NCBI GenBank assembly: GCA_902826615.1 | Contig: CADEFN010000005.1 | Span: 248,001-312,000, forward strand | Direction: 5' to 3' | Origin: an uncultured Gemmatimonadota bacterium | GTDB taxonomy: Bacteria > Gemmatimonadota > Gemmatimonadetes > Gemmatimonadales > Gemmatimonadaceae | DNA length: 64,000 bases | Part shown: in pieces, positions 1-8,440 of the stretch | How positions within the stretch are numbered: position 1 is the first letter of the stretch | Layout: the number at the start of each line of letters is the position of its first letter | The notes under the pieces: generated by a model | What the model saw: the letters and a program-made list of their open reading frames with translations, nothing else | Told to the model about the DNA's origin: nothing | Database searches by the model: none | Program-made: the position numbers and the translations under genes

Positions 1-2
1 GC

Positions 3-368
3 CCGGATGGCAAACTCAGCGAAGCGTCTGGCGCCAACACCTTCCTGGTGAAGAACGGGGCGATCTACACCGCGCCCGTTGACGCCTCGATTCTGCCCGG
101 CATCACGCGCGACTGTGTGATGAAGATGGCCGCCGACCTCAAGATCCCCGTGTACGAGCGTGACCTGCTGCGTGAGTCGGTGTACCTCGCGGACGAGGCG
201 TTTTTCTGCGGCACGGCGGTGGAGCTGACGCCCATTCGCAGTGTCGATCGCATTCCGGTGGGGGCCGGCAAGCCGGGACCCATCACCCGCGCGCTGCAGG
301 AACGATTCAACGCCACCACGACAGGAAAGATCGACGACACCCACGGGTGGCTCACGCACGTCGGGTGA
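3..368 (+). CDS. ilvE: Branched-chain amino acid aminotransferase, 3' part only
   Basis: This is the C-terminal 121 residues of a fold-type IV PLP aminotransferase; the 5' end and the PLP lysine lie outside the window. The reading frame is open from base 3 and begins DGKLSEASGANTFLVKNG, matching the family segment around E-x-S-x-x-N-x-F. GTAVELTPIRSVD, near the end, matches the conserved GTAAEVTPI cofactor-phosphate region. The enzyme transfers the amino group between Leu/Ile/Val and 2-oxoglutarate in the cytoplasm. The close relative 4-amino-4-deoxychorismate lyase is less likely because the GTAxE-TPI and tail segments fit IlvE better. It converges on the next gene with a gap of only 9 bases. 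Confidence 0.85.
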   Translation, partial: PDGKLSEASGANTFLVKNGAIYTAPVDASILPGITRDCVMKMAADLKIPVYERDLLRESVYLADEAFFCGTAVELTPIRSVDRIPVGAGKPGPITRALQERFNATTTGKIDDTHGWLTHVG

Positions 369-377
369 GCACGACCC

Positions 378-2114
378 CTACCTGATCGCAGCGAGTATAT
401 ACTGCGGGAGGAACTCCTCCCGCAGCTTGCGCCAGGCACGGTAGCGGTTGTAACTCCCGGCCGTGAAGCCCACCACCAGGTCGAGCTCGGGAATGGCCAT
501 CACGAGCTGCCCGCCATTCCCATTGGCTTCAATCATCTGCCAGCTCTTCCCGCCGGCACGCACGGTGTGACGATGCCAGGCGAGTCCATCGGAGCCACCG
601 TCGGGCGTGGCGGCGACATGCGCGGTGGAACGCCTGATCCACTCGCTGCTCACCACTCGGCGACCATTCCACAAACCCTCGTCGACGACCAGCTGCCCGA
701 ATTTCAGGAGGTCCCGCGGCAGCAACCGGGTGCCGCCACCGCCATACCCCTGGCCATCGGGCGCGAGGTTCATGGCGTAGCGCGAGATGCCTAACGGTTG
801 CGCAAGTGCGGCATCGAACAGTGCCGGCAACCACTCGCCGGTCTGGCGCGAGACCAGTGCTCCCGCGAGATGGATGCCCCCCGAGCAATAGGCGTAGTGC
901 GTGCCGGGTGCGTGGCGAGTCGGCAGCTGGGCAACAAATCGGGCCCAGTCACGTTCGCCCCGCTGCGTCTGCATCTGTTCCTCTCCGCCGGGTGATTGCT
1001 CATCGTTGTCGTCGCAGGCCAGTCCAGTGGTGTGCGCCAGGAGATGTCGCAGCTGAATGCCGCGCCGAGTGCCGTTCCCGAGCAGGGAATCGACGTCGCT
1101 GTTCTCGCTCAGGCGGCCGCGGTCACTGGCCACACCAACCAGCAGCGACACCACACTCTTGAATGCCGAACGCGAGTCGTGCAGGACGGCGGGCCCATAC
1201 CCACGGAAGTACTCGTCGAGGACCAGGCGACCATGCCGGGCAATCTGGACGGAATGCACGAGTGGTTCGGTGGCGTCCTCGGCGCTGGCGGCACGAATGC
1301 GCCGAAGCATCACCTCCAGCAGCGCGGGATCGATGCCGGTCGTGCGAGCATCTGCCGTGCGCCAGCCGTCCGTTGATCGCACCGGCGCACGGTACGTGTA
1401 GGTCGGTGTGGCCACGACCGCCGAGGTGGACTCGCGACTGATGTTACGTTCGGTGGGTCGCAGGAGGAGTGGCACGCCGAAGTCGAAGGCAATCGTGCGT
1501 TGCACCGAGTCATACCCCTGCGTAAGCCGCACCCTGCCCGAAGCGCTGTCGGCGAAAAAGATTTCGTCCTTGTTGCGCGTGATGCGGAACACCTGCCCCT
1601 GATTCCAGCTGCGCTCCGGGTTGGTGAACCGCCCGTAGAATGCGCCATCGGCACCACGCTGCACAGCCAACTGCAGGGTGAAGGTCTCCTCGAGTGGTGC
1701 GATGGTGCCCCGCCAGGTATTGCCTTGCCTGACGAGTCGTAGGGGGGTGGCCACGGCCTCGAGCATGCCCGGTGGCTGGATCCAGAACGCATTCCAGTGT
1801 GAGCCTGCGCCGGGGAGTCGAGCGCGAAACGTTCCACTGGAGTCTGGAAGGGTGATGAACAGTGTGTCGCCCTCGGCGCGATGGCGCGCCACACGGTTGT
1901 CGACGCGCAGCTCCCAGCTGTCGCCACGACGTGCGAGAGTGACGGCGCCTTTAGCACTGACCGGAGAGGTCAGCCTGCCGAACCATCGACCCTGGAGTGA
2001 GAGGCCCGACGAATCTGCGGGCTGCGCCTGCACTTCTACGGCAAATGCGAGGGCAATGAGGACGAAGATCAGCACGGCGATGGACGGAGGTGAAGTGGCA
2101 AGATGCCCGGCCAT
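378..2114 (-). CDS. Secreted serine beta-lactamase-family hydrolase with long N-terminal extension
   Basis: 578 residues. Residues 10-30 form a signal peptide ending near VQA. The C-terminal part (about 250-570) is a class C beta-lactamase / DD-peptidase-like domain: the nucleophile motif S-x-x-K is seen as S316-A-F-K319, and a YCS motif follows in HYAYCSGG. Class C enzymes and esterases of this fold act on beta-lactams, D-peptides or esters; the substrate cannot be told here. The first 220 residues after the signal are beta-rich with no motif I recognise. It lies 30 bases downstream of the AraC-family gene on the same strand, so the two are probably cotranscribed. Confidence 0.82.
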   Translation of the reverse strand: MAGHLATSPPSIAVLIFVLIALAFAVEVQAQPADSSGLSLQGRWFGRLTSPVSAKGAVTLARRGDSWELRVDNRVARHRAEGDTLFITLPDSSGTFRARLPGAGSHWNAFWIQPPGMLEAVATPLRLVRQGNTWRGTIAPLEETFTLQLAVQRGADGAFYGRFTNPERSWNQGQVFRITRNKDEIFFADSASGRVRLTQGYDSVQRTIAFDFGVPLLLRPTERNISRESTSAVVATPTYTYRAPVRSTDGWRTADARTTGIDPALLEVMLRRIRAASAEDATEPLVHSVQIARHGRLVLDEYFRGYGPAVLHDSRSAFKSVVSLLVGVASDRGRLSENSDVDSLLGNGTRRGIQLRHLLAHTTGLACDDNDEQSPGGEEQMQTQRGERDWARFVAQLPTRHAPGTHYAYCSGGIHLAGALVSRQTGEWLPALFDAALAQPLGISRYAMNLAPDGQGYGGGGTRLLPRDLLKFGQLVVDEGLWNGRRVVSSEWIRRSTAHVAATPDGGSDGLAWHRHTVRAGGKSWQMIEANGNGGQLVMAIPELDLVVGFTAGSYNRYRAWRKLREEFLPQYILAAIR

Positions 2115-2144
2115 ACGCGTGGCGTCTTGTACCCGCGCAACCGT

Positions 2145-3014
2145 CTACGAACGAGCGGCGGCGAAGAGGGCGCGATAAGCGGCCGGCGTGATGCCAAGTT
2201 CGCGGTGCATGGTGTGCGTGAGATGACTCTGGTCCGCATATCCTGTCTGCGCGGCTACCATCGCTGGTGAGCGGCCCCGGGCGAGGTGTTCGGTCGCACG
2301 CTGCAACCGATGCATCCGGGCAAATTCGGCTGGTGTGCAGCCCTCCCACCGTCTGAACGTGCGCGCCATCGCCACCGGATGTACGCCGCAGACCTCTGCC
2401 ACCTGTCGGACCGTGACGGCCGCGTGTTCATCTCGCAGCATGTCACGGGCCCGCGAGAGCCACGCCGGTGCCTGACGTGAATGCCGCTCCACCGGATGAC
2501 GCTGGGCAAGCAGCTCCGTGCATAACGAGTCGAGCACCACCTCGGCGTCCTGGCCGGGAGAGAACCATTCCTGCAGGAGTCTCACCACCAGCTGGTGGGC
2601 GGCGAGCGTCGTCAGGCAGGTGGCATCACCGCCCGTGGAGGGAGCGAGAGACGCCTGCCAGGTGTCCAGCGGAATTCCAACATTGAGAAACCGCCCCTCG
2701 AGGTGCCCGCCCGTTCGCTCGTACCGATCACGGTGTGTGGTCCCCGGCGGGTTGCACACGATGAGTGGGCCGCGGGCGCGACTCGGTGCATGGGCAGCTG
2801 TGGACAGGTAGGTGCCGTGCAGGTGCACGATGAGGTGCGCCGACTCGTGTGTGTGGAGCCCGACCTCGAGATCCGGGTCGGGGCTCATGAGATCGAGGGT
2901 AAAACCGGGTGTGACCACACGTCGTCCGACGCTGCCGAAACAGACGCCACAGGGGAGCCGGGTGGCCCCGGTGCTGCCGCGATGAATGCGTGCGAGCGAG
3001 GTGATGACGTTCAT
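2145..3014 (-). CDS. AraC-family transcriptional regulator
   Basis: 289 residues from the ATG at 3014; a longer open frame (to 3152) would overlap the divergent hydrolase gene and has a low-complexity N-terminus. Residues 1-150 look like a cupin-type sensor (HTHESAHLIVHLHGTYL). The last 100 residues carry two helix-turn-helix motifs: VTVRQVAEVCGVHPVAMARTF, and the family signature region with AAQTGYADQSHLTHTMHRELG then TPAAYR. The usual phenylalanine before the signature end is replaced by a tyrosine/leucine-rich version. The protein probably regulates the beta-lactamase-like gene 30 bases downstream and perhaps the divergent DDAH-like gene 90 bases away; the ligand is unknown. Confidence 0.85.
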   Translation of the reverse strand: MNVITSLARIHRGSTGATRLPCGVCFGSVGRRVVTPGFTLDLMSPDPDLEVGLHTHESAHLIVHLHGTYLSTAAHAPSRARGPLIVCNPPGTTHRDRYERTGGHLEGRFLNVGIPLDTWQASLAPSTGGDATCLTTLAAHQLVVRLLQEWFSPGQDAEVVLDSLCTELLAQRHPVERHSRQAPAWLSRARDMLRDEHAAVTVRQVAEVCGVHPVAMARTFRRWEGCTPAEFARMHRLQRATEHLARGRSPAMVAAQTGYADQSHLTHTMHRELGITPAAYRALFAAARS

Positions 3015-3103
3015 GGCGGCAAGTGGGTGAGCTGAACGATACGTGGCTCCACACGCTCCGGTTTCCCGGTTTCCTCGCCGGGGTAACCCTTGAATGAAGC
3101 CGT

Positions 3104-3928
3104 GTGACAGGTCACTATCGCACGTCCCCTTTGCCCAGCGCCGTGACAACATCCCCGCGCCACGTCTCCATCGCCATCACTCGCGCTGTCTCGCGACGGA
3201 TCGCCGACTGTCAGCTGACGCACCTCGACCGGCTGCCCATCGATGTGGCGCGTGCCCGGTCGCAACATGCGGAGTATGAGCGGGCCCTCGAGCGCTGCGG
3301 CTGCACCGTCGAGCGTCTTCCCGAACTCGCAGACTATCCCGACTCGGTCTTTGTCGAAGATGCCGCGATTGTGCTGGACGACGTCGCCGTGCTCACCCGC
3401 CCCGGTGCCACATCACGACTGGGCGAAGTGGACGAGATTGCGCCTGCCCTTGCCAGGTATCGCACATTGGTGCGCCTCGATGCGCCCGCGACACTCGACG
3501 GAGGGGATGTGCTGCGTCTGGGGCACACGCTCTGGGTTGGCCGCTCGGGGCGCACCAACGCCGAAGGGGTGGCGCAACTCGAACGCTTGCTGCGGCCATT
3601 TGGCTTCGAGGTTCGTGCCGCCACGATGCGCGACGCGCTGCATCTCAAGACTGCGGTCACCCAGGTGGCCGGCGACACCCTGCTGGTCAACTCCCGGTGG
3701 GTGGACGCTGGGCAATTCGGCGGCTGGAACGTGCTGGAGGTCGACCCGTCAGAGCCATTCGCGGCCAACGCGGTGTGGGTGAATGGGCATGTGATCCACT
3801 CGTCCCAGTTCCCCCGCACCCAGGAGGTCATGCTGGCGGCCGGCGTGGATGTCGTGGCCGTCGACGCGTCGGAGCTGGCGCGGGCCGAAGGGGGAGTGAC
3901 CTGCTGCAGTCTCCTCGTCACCAGCTGA
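3104..3928 (+). CDS. Dimethylarginine dimethylaminohydrolase-like protein (amidinotransferase fold)
   Basis: 274 residues, the normal length for DDAH, which hydrolyses methylated arginines to citrulline and methylamines. Visible family segments are DYPDSVFVEDAAIV (substrate-binding FVED), LDGGDVLRLGHTLWVG, HLKTAVTQV (catalytic His) and the C-terminal EGGVTCCSLL with the nucleophilic Cys. The start is uncertain: GTG at 3104 gives a 13-residue non-conserved leader, and GTG at 3143 would begin closer to the conserved ITRAVSRRI segment. No clear Shine-Dalgarno sequence marks either. A related family, arginine deiminase, is longer. No signal peptide, so cytoplasmic. Confidence 0.83.
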   Translation: MTGHYRTSPLPSAVTTSPRHVSIAITRAVSRRIADCQLTHLDRLPIDVARARSQHAEYERALERCGCTVERLPELADYPDSVFVEDAAIVLDDVAVLTRPGATSRLGEVDEIAPALARYRTLVRLDAPATLDGGDVLRLGHTLWVGRSGRTNAEGVAQLERLLRPFGFEVRAATMRDALHLKTAVTQVAGDTLLVNSRWVDAGQFGGWNVLEVDPSEPFAANAVWVNGHVIHSSQFPRTQEVMLAAGVDVVAVDASELARAEGGVTCCSLLVTS

Positions 3929-3989
3929 AATAGCCCCGACCGGCTGTTGTTGCTTGCGCAAAGCGGGGGCTTCGCATCAACATGAGGCC

Positions 3990-4397
3990 ATGCGATCCAT
4001 CCTGGCCACTCTCATTCGCGCCTCGCTTGCCGCGAGTGCTCTCAGCGTCTGCGCCTGCTCCAGCGCCGGAACTCCCGGCGCTGCGAAAGCGCCCGGGACC
4101 GACCAGACACTCATCACCCGGGCAGATCTCGACAAGGTCAACGCCACCAACCTCTATGACGCTGTGCAGTCCCTGCGTGGAAACTGGTTGCGACCACGTG
4201 CGGCGGACAGCTTCGAAAAGCCTTCGGTCATCCAGGTGTACCAGGACAATGTGCGGATCGGTGGTGTAACCGAACTCCGCGCCATTCCCCCGCGGATCGT
4301 GGTCTCGGTGCGGTGGTACGATCCCATCCAGGCGACGGCCCGTTGGGGTGTCGACCACGGCGCGGGGGCAATTTTTGTGGTGACTGCCGGGCGGTAG
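3990..4397 (+). CDS. Small lipoprotein with TonB-plug-like domain
   Basis: 135 residues from the ATG at 3990; an in-frame upstream start at 3954 would put 12 extra residues before the signal. The N-terminus is a lipoprotein-type signal (SALSVCACSS) with the lipidated Cys probably one of the two cysteines. The body, ITRADLDKVNATNLYDAVQSL followed by IQVYQDNVRIGG and a terminal GAGAIFVVTAGR, resembles the plug domain of TonB-dependent receptors cut free of any barrel. Such short proteins may sit in the periplasm or outer membrane; function is unknown. It ends 2 bases before the convergent cupredoxin gene. Confidence 0.7.
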   Translation: MRSILATLIRASLAASALSVCACSSAGTPGAAKAPGTDQTLITRADLDKVNATNLYDAVQSLRGNWLRPRAADSFEKPSVIQVYQDNVRIGGVTELRAIPPRIVVSVRWYDPIQATARWGVDHGAGAIFVVTAGR

Positions 4398-4399
4398 TT

Positions 4400-4852
4400 T
4401 TACTTCACCGTCAGATGACCGATCATGCCTAACAAGGCATGCGGGTCACACTGGAAGTAGTAGCGCCCCGGCCCCCACGTGATCTTGACATCCTCGGTCT
4501 GTCCGGGCACCTGGAGCATTTGTGTCGCGGGAGGCAGGCCCTGCGCTCCAGGGTTGGAGTCCGGCAGGAAGTGCGCGTTATGCACTCCCACCCCCAGGGT
4601 GAAGCGGAGGACGTCGCCTTTTTTCGCCTCGAAATCGTTCGGGACAAACTTGTTGTTGCCTTGTTCGTCGGTGATCATCTCGACCTTGATGATCGTGCCA
4701 CCCTCGTCAGGCACCTGAACGCCCGGCGCAGCCGGCGGCGCCGAGGCCGGAGGCTCCGGCGTGGGGGCGGGTTTCTCGCCACCGCCGCAGGCGGCAAGGG
4801 CAGCAAGGGTGACGGCGATCGAGATCAGTGAGAGACGCTGAGCGGGAGACAT
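4400..4852 (-). CDS. Plastocyanin/azurin-like cupredoxin lipoprotein of the nos cluster
   Basis: 150 residues. The signal ends in a lipobox LAAC (C22), then a Gly/Pro/Ala linker, then a type 1 copper domain (about 50-150). Copper ligands can be read: His91 or His94 in VHNAHF, then Cys135, His138 and Met143 with the plastocyanin spacing C-x2-H-x4-M. It is the last gene of the nosZ-nosD-nosF-nosY run, 35 bases after nosY. From this position, and because NosZ needs a periplasmic electron donor, I infer that it carries electrons to NosZ; a copper delivery role is the alternative. No nosL is visible here. Confidence 0.85.
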   Translation of the reverse strand: MSPAQRLSLISIAVTLAALAACGGGEKPAPTPEPPASAPPAAPGVQVPDEGGTIIKVEMITDEQGNNKFVPNDFEAKKGDVLRFTLGVGVHNAHFLPDSNPGAQGLPPATQMLQVPGQTEDVKITWGPGRYYFQCDPHALLGMIGHLTVK

Positions 4853-4887
4853 GAGGCGAAAGGCTGAGGGGGAGTGGAGTTACACGA

Positions 4888-5754
4888 TCAGAAGTCACGC
4901 CGGTTGAAGGCGCGCAGGGCGAACAACACGGGTATAAGAACCCACACGCCGAGTGCGCCGAGTGCGGTGAGCACGCCTCGGCTGCCACCGAGGGTGGTGG
5001 AGAACACGGCGCCCGTGGCACCCATCAGGGCGGCAATGTCGAAGTGCAGCACCATCAACACGCGCGCCAGGTCAACAGGGTTGGCAAAGGTGAGTGTCAG
5101 GAGCGCCGGGCCGACGGTGCGGGCGGGGAAAGACATCGCCACCGAGAGCATGAGTGCGTCCCAGGCGATGGCGAGGATGAGCCAGACGCCCAGCGCGAGG
5201 GCCAGGCCCTTGAGTCGGTCCGTCACCTGTCCGGCAATCAGCACGGCCAGCGCACCAAACACGGCGGTCAGCATGACTCCAACCACCAGAAGCAGGCCCA
5301 GTGTTCCGCGTGACTCGGTGCCGATGACGCCGCGCGCAAGGAGTGGAACCGAGACGCCCAGCACAAAGGCGACCACAAGGGGCAACACCACCCCGCCGAA
5401 CAACCCGACGAACAGTGTCGTTCGTGTAATGGGCTGGCAGAGCAGGATTTCGTTGAACTCACGCTGACCGTGCCAGTAGAGCGTGACAAAAACAATCGTG
5501 ACCAGCGGAATGAGCAGCAGCACGAGGTTGAGCAGGCTGACCAGGGCGCGCGGTCCGGTTCCGCCAAAACGCAGCAACAGGTCGGTCGCCGCCATGAAGA
5601 ACACGGCGTAGGCAATCACCCAGCGATTGCGCAGCACGTCCAGCACAACGTACCGCTCCACTTTTGCCGCACGCCGGAGTTCCATCATGGACCGCTCAGA
5701 CTGTGTGGCGTTGTTGCCGGCCGCAAAGGAGTGCGCCAGGGTGGAGGAGGTCAT
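4888..5754 (-). CDS. nosY: NosY-type ABC transporter permease
   Basis: 288 residues from the ATG at 5754, which overlaps the nosF stop (ATGA), so the two are translationally coupled; the open frame runs further upstream but only as a shadow of nosF. Six hydrophobic segments are seen, preceded by a cytoplasmic N-terminus (VERYVVLDVLRNRW). The segment FNEILLCQPITRTTLFVGLF matches the family pattern for NosY permeases (E-x-L-L-x-x-P-I-x-R). NosY forms the membrane part of the NosDFY machine needed for assembly of the copper centres of nitrous oxide reductase. Confidence 0.88.
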   Translation of the reverse strand: MTSSTLAHSFAAGNNATQSERSMMELRRAAKVERYVVLDVLRNRWVIAYAVFFMAATDLLLRFGGTGPRALVSLLNLVLLLIPLVTIVFVTLYWHGQREFNEILLCQPITRTTLFVGLFGGVVLPLVVAFVLGVSVPLLARGVIGTESRGTLGLLLVVGVMLTAVFGALAVLIAGQVTDRLKGLALALGVWLILAIAWDALMLSVAMSFPARTVGPALLTLTFANPVDLARVLMVLHFDIAALMGATGAVFSTTLGGSRGVLTALGALGVWVLIPVLFALRAFNRRDF

Positions 5755-6485
5755 GAGAGTCCCTGCAACAGAGTGTCGCGCGCATGGTCCCGCATGAGCC
5801 GCGCGGCGGCGCGTTCGAGGGTCGGCTCTCCGGCCTCGGCCATCAATGACGATGGCGATCCGGCAAACCGCACGCCCCCATCGAGAAGAAAGACGACGTG
5901 ATCTGCCAGTTCCTCGAGTTCGCTGAGGACGTGGGAGGTGATGACGAACGTGGTGCCCTCCGCACGTGCCCTCCGGATCTTGTCTTTCAGGGTCAGCGAT
6001 GACACGGGATCGAGTGCGGCCGTGGGTTCGTCGAGCACCAGCAGGGCGGGTGAAAAGAGGAATGCCAGCGCGGCATTGATCTTCTGTCGTGTCCCGCCCG
6101 ACAACACGCGCACCGGGGTGGAGAGCACGGGACCCAGCCCGAGGGCATCGATGAGTTCGTCGTCGCGCTTCACGGCGGAGCCGCGCAGGTCGGCCATCAT
6201 GTCGAAGAGGTCGGCTGCGCACAGGTTGTCCGGGAAACGCGGAGCTTGCTGCATGTAGCCGATCTGCTCACGGTAGATGGCCGAGCCATTCACGGCCCGG
6301 TTGTTCACCAGGATCACCCCGGTGTCCGGACGCACGAGCCCCAGTACCATGCGGTTGAAGGTGGTCTTGCCGGCCGCGTTAGGCCCGATGATGGCGGTCA
6401 CACCGCCCGTGCGGATGTCGAGGTCAACATCGCGCAGTACCTGGAGCTTGCCGAAGGATTTCGAGATACCACGGGCGGTGATCAC
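5751..6485 (-). CDS. nosF: NosF-type ABC transporter ATPase
   Basis: 244 residues with a full ABC ATPase set: Walker A GPNAAGKTT (34-42), Q-loop YMQQAPRFP, signature LSGGTRQK, Walker B LLVLDEPTAALD and H-loop TSH. The GTG start overlaps the nosD stop by four bases (GTGA), and its own stop overlaps the nosY ATG. Together with NosY and NosD it powers the periplasmic maturation of NosZ. The gene order and the tight overlaps make the assignment to the nos system firm although the ATPase alone would not be diagnostic. Confidence 0.9.
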   Translation of the reverse strand: MITARGISKSFGKLQVLRDVDLDIRTGGVTAIIGPNAAGKTTFNRMVLGLVRPDTGVILVNNRAVNGSAIYREQIGYMQQAPRFPDNLCAADLFDMMADLRGSAVKRDDELIDALGLGPVLSTPVRVLSGGTRQKINAALAFLFSPALLVLDEPTAALDPVSSLTLKDKIRRARAEGTTFVITSHVLSELEELADHVVFLLDGGVRFAGSPSSLMAEAGEPTLERAAARLMRDHARDTLLQGLS

Positions 6486-8431
6486 GGAGTGCCTCCTGCC
6501 AGCGGGCGCATGCGAGGTGTGTTGTCCCGCAGGGAAGCCGGTGTCAGCGCAGGAATCACACGCTCGGTCAGGTCGAGCACATCCACCAGCAGGCTGCGCA
6601 GTACCACCATGGCGGGGGGAGATTGCTCGACCACCAGACTGAAGAGTCGCACCGGCAAATGCGGCACATCGCCGATTCCATTGCGATCCAGGTCGTATCC
6701 CCGATATCGGTCCCAGTAGTTGTCGCTGAAGGTCGAGCTGCTCCCGCGGCTGTTGGTGGAGACGTCGAAGGAGTTGCCGGTGAATGTGTTTCCGCTGAAG
6801 GTGTTGTCCTGCGCACTCGCCAGGAGTCGCACAGCCCAGCCATTCTCGCGAAAGGTGTTGTTGTGTACCCGGTTGCGGCTGGCATCCTCCAGGTAGAGCG
6901 CCGTGGAGTTGCCGACGAATCGGTTGTCTGCTATCTCCGAGTTGGTGATGTCCTTGAGCAGGAGCCCGTAGGCGGCACCACCCCAGTTGTGGGCAAAGCT
7001 GTTGTCGCGCATGATGACGTCGTGCGAATACATCACCGCCACGCCGTTCCCGTTCCTGGCAAAGGTGTTCCGCGTGTAGGTGCAGTTGTGCGAGAACATG
7101 AAGTGCAGGCCGTACCGGGCGCTGGCCGTCACGTTATTGCGGTCGATGATGCCACCGGTCACAAATTCGAAGTAGATCCCGTCGCGGTGACCACGCACCG
7201 TGTTGCCGGTAATGCGAACGCTGTCGCTGTTCCAGGCATGGATGGCATTCCCCGCTGCGGTCTGTCGCGCGCCCGCCCCTTCGATGACATTCTCGCGCAC
7301 TTCACAGTGCGGGGCCCGCTCCAGTTTCACCGCAAACTGCGCATCGCGAATGGTGTTGGCCACGATGTGGCAGCGGGCGTGTTCGCGCACCAGGATGGCC
7401 GCGCGTTCGTCGACCTGGCTGACTCCGGTGTGCTCGAATGTGAGGCCCGTGATGGTGACGTCGTGTGCCTCCACGAGCAGCAGCGTGCGGGCGCCCTCGC
7501 CATCGATGCGCGAGCCGGGGAGTCCCTGGAGTGTCAGGGGTCGCATGATGACGATCGTGGATTCCGCATACACGCCCGCGTGTACGCGAATGCGGGCGCC
7601 TGCGGGAGCGGCCGCCACGGCATCACGCAGACGAACGAACTGCTGTCCGGGCCCCGCCTCGATCACGTCCTGTGCGCGCGCGGGTGCGCCGAGAACCATC
7701 AGCAGGGTGAGTGCGACCGGTGCTCTGAGGGCGCGAACCCCCGGTATGGCGTCGGCCACCTGGGAAGAGCGACCGCGACCGCGCCAGAGACCGAGGAGGC
7801 CAGTGCCTAACGACAGAATGGCCAGTATCCCACCCGCCCCGGGGAGTGAGGTCGCCGTGAAGTTGAGCAACTGACGGCTCCCGATCAGCGGAGGCTGGTA
7901 CGACATGCCGGGCACCTTGATGATGGCATTCTCGAGATCGAGGTTGTGGCCGTAGTCGTACTCCCAGCGGTAGAAGTCGATCAAACCGGCGCCGGCCAGA
8001 ATGACAAACACCGCCACGAAGGCCACGCCCACCGCCCGTCGTCGGGTGAGGGCCGCAGCGCCGGCGAGCGCGATCAGTCCCAGGACCATCACCGGCATGA
8101 AGCGTAGCTCCGGGATCGACTCCGGGACGATCCGCTTCATGCCGATGTAGTGGTTGAGGTTGTTGATATTGTCGAGATCGTTAGGCTTGATCCCCGTGAT
8201 GGTGCTGAGCCAGATCTGCATGCCCAGCCCCTCGGGGTACTGCGGTGCCTCCAGCGTGACTCTCCACAGCGGCAGCACGAAGAGTGAGCCGAGGAGCAGC
8301 GCCGACAGGGCGAAGAGAAGGCGTGATCGGAGGGTGAGCATGGGCTGCGTGGGCGGGAACGAGGGCAACAAGGGCGACGACGGCAACAGAGGGTGAGACT
8401 GGGGTGGAGGGCAGCTCACCCTCGTTGCCAT
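6482..8431 (-). CDS. nosD: NosD copper-centre maturation protein with fused N-terminal membrane domain
   Basis: 649 residues from the ATG at 8431, much longer than usual NosD (about 400-450). Residues 38-216 contain four hydrophobic segments and the stretch YPEGLGMQIWLSTITG plus NNLNHYIGMKRI, which resembles a separate membrane protein found beside nosD in clade II clusters. Residues 236-254 (ALTLLMVLGAPARA then QD) look like a signal peptide in the middle of the protein. After that comes NosD proper: right-handed beta-helix repeats rich in N-x-F/N-x-V (about 255-590). A GTG at 7759 could restart NosD. An alternative first start at 8341 would remove a Pro/Ser-rich leader; the 8431 ATG follows the nosZ stop by 9 bases and has GGA upstream. 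Confidence 0.85.
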   Translation of the reverse strand: MATRVSCPPPQSHPLLPSSPLLPSFPPTQPMLTLRSRLLFALSALLLGSLFVLPLWRVTLEAPQYPEGLGMQIWLSTITGIKPNDLDNINNLNHYIGMKRIVPESIPELRFMPVMVLGLIALAGAAALTRRRAVGVAFVAVFVILAGAGLIDFYRWEYDYGHNLDLENAIIKVPGMSYQPPLIGSRQLLNFTATSLPGAGGILAILSLGTGLLGLWRGRGRSSQVADAIPGVRALRAPVALTLLMVLGAPARAQDVIEAGPGQQFVRLRDAVAAAPAGARIRVHAGVYAESTIVIMRPLTLQGLPGSRIDGEGARTLLLVEAHDVTITGLTFEHTGVSQVDERAAILVREHARCHIVANTIRDAQFAVKLERAPHCEVRENVIEGAGARQTAAGNAIHAWNSDSVRITGNTVRGHRDGIYFEFVTGGIIDRNNVTASARYGLHFMFSHNCTYTRNTFARNGNGVAVMYSHDVIMRDNSFAHNWGGAAYGLLLKDITNSEIADNRFVGNSTALYLEDASRNRVHNNTFRENGWAVRLLASAQDNTFSGNTFTGNSFDVSTNSRGSSSTFSDNYWDRYRGYDLDRNGIGDVPHLPVRLFSLVVEQSPPAMVVLRSLLVDVLDLTERVIPALTPASLRDNTPRMRPLAGGTP

Positions 8432-8440
8432 CGGTTGTTC

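Noticed and set aside
5755-6222. N-terminal extension of the nosY frame
   Set aside because: It lies within nosF in another frame; the ATGA overlap at 5754 is the expected start.
6623-7810. 395-codon open frame on the plus strand opposite nosD
   Set aside because: Antisense to the NosD beta-helix; Val/Gly-rich, no start context, no recognised motif.
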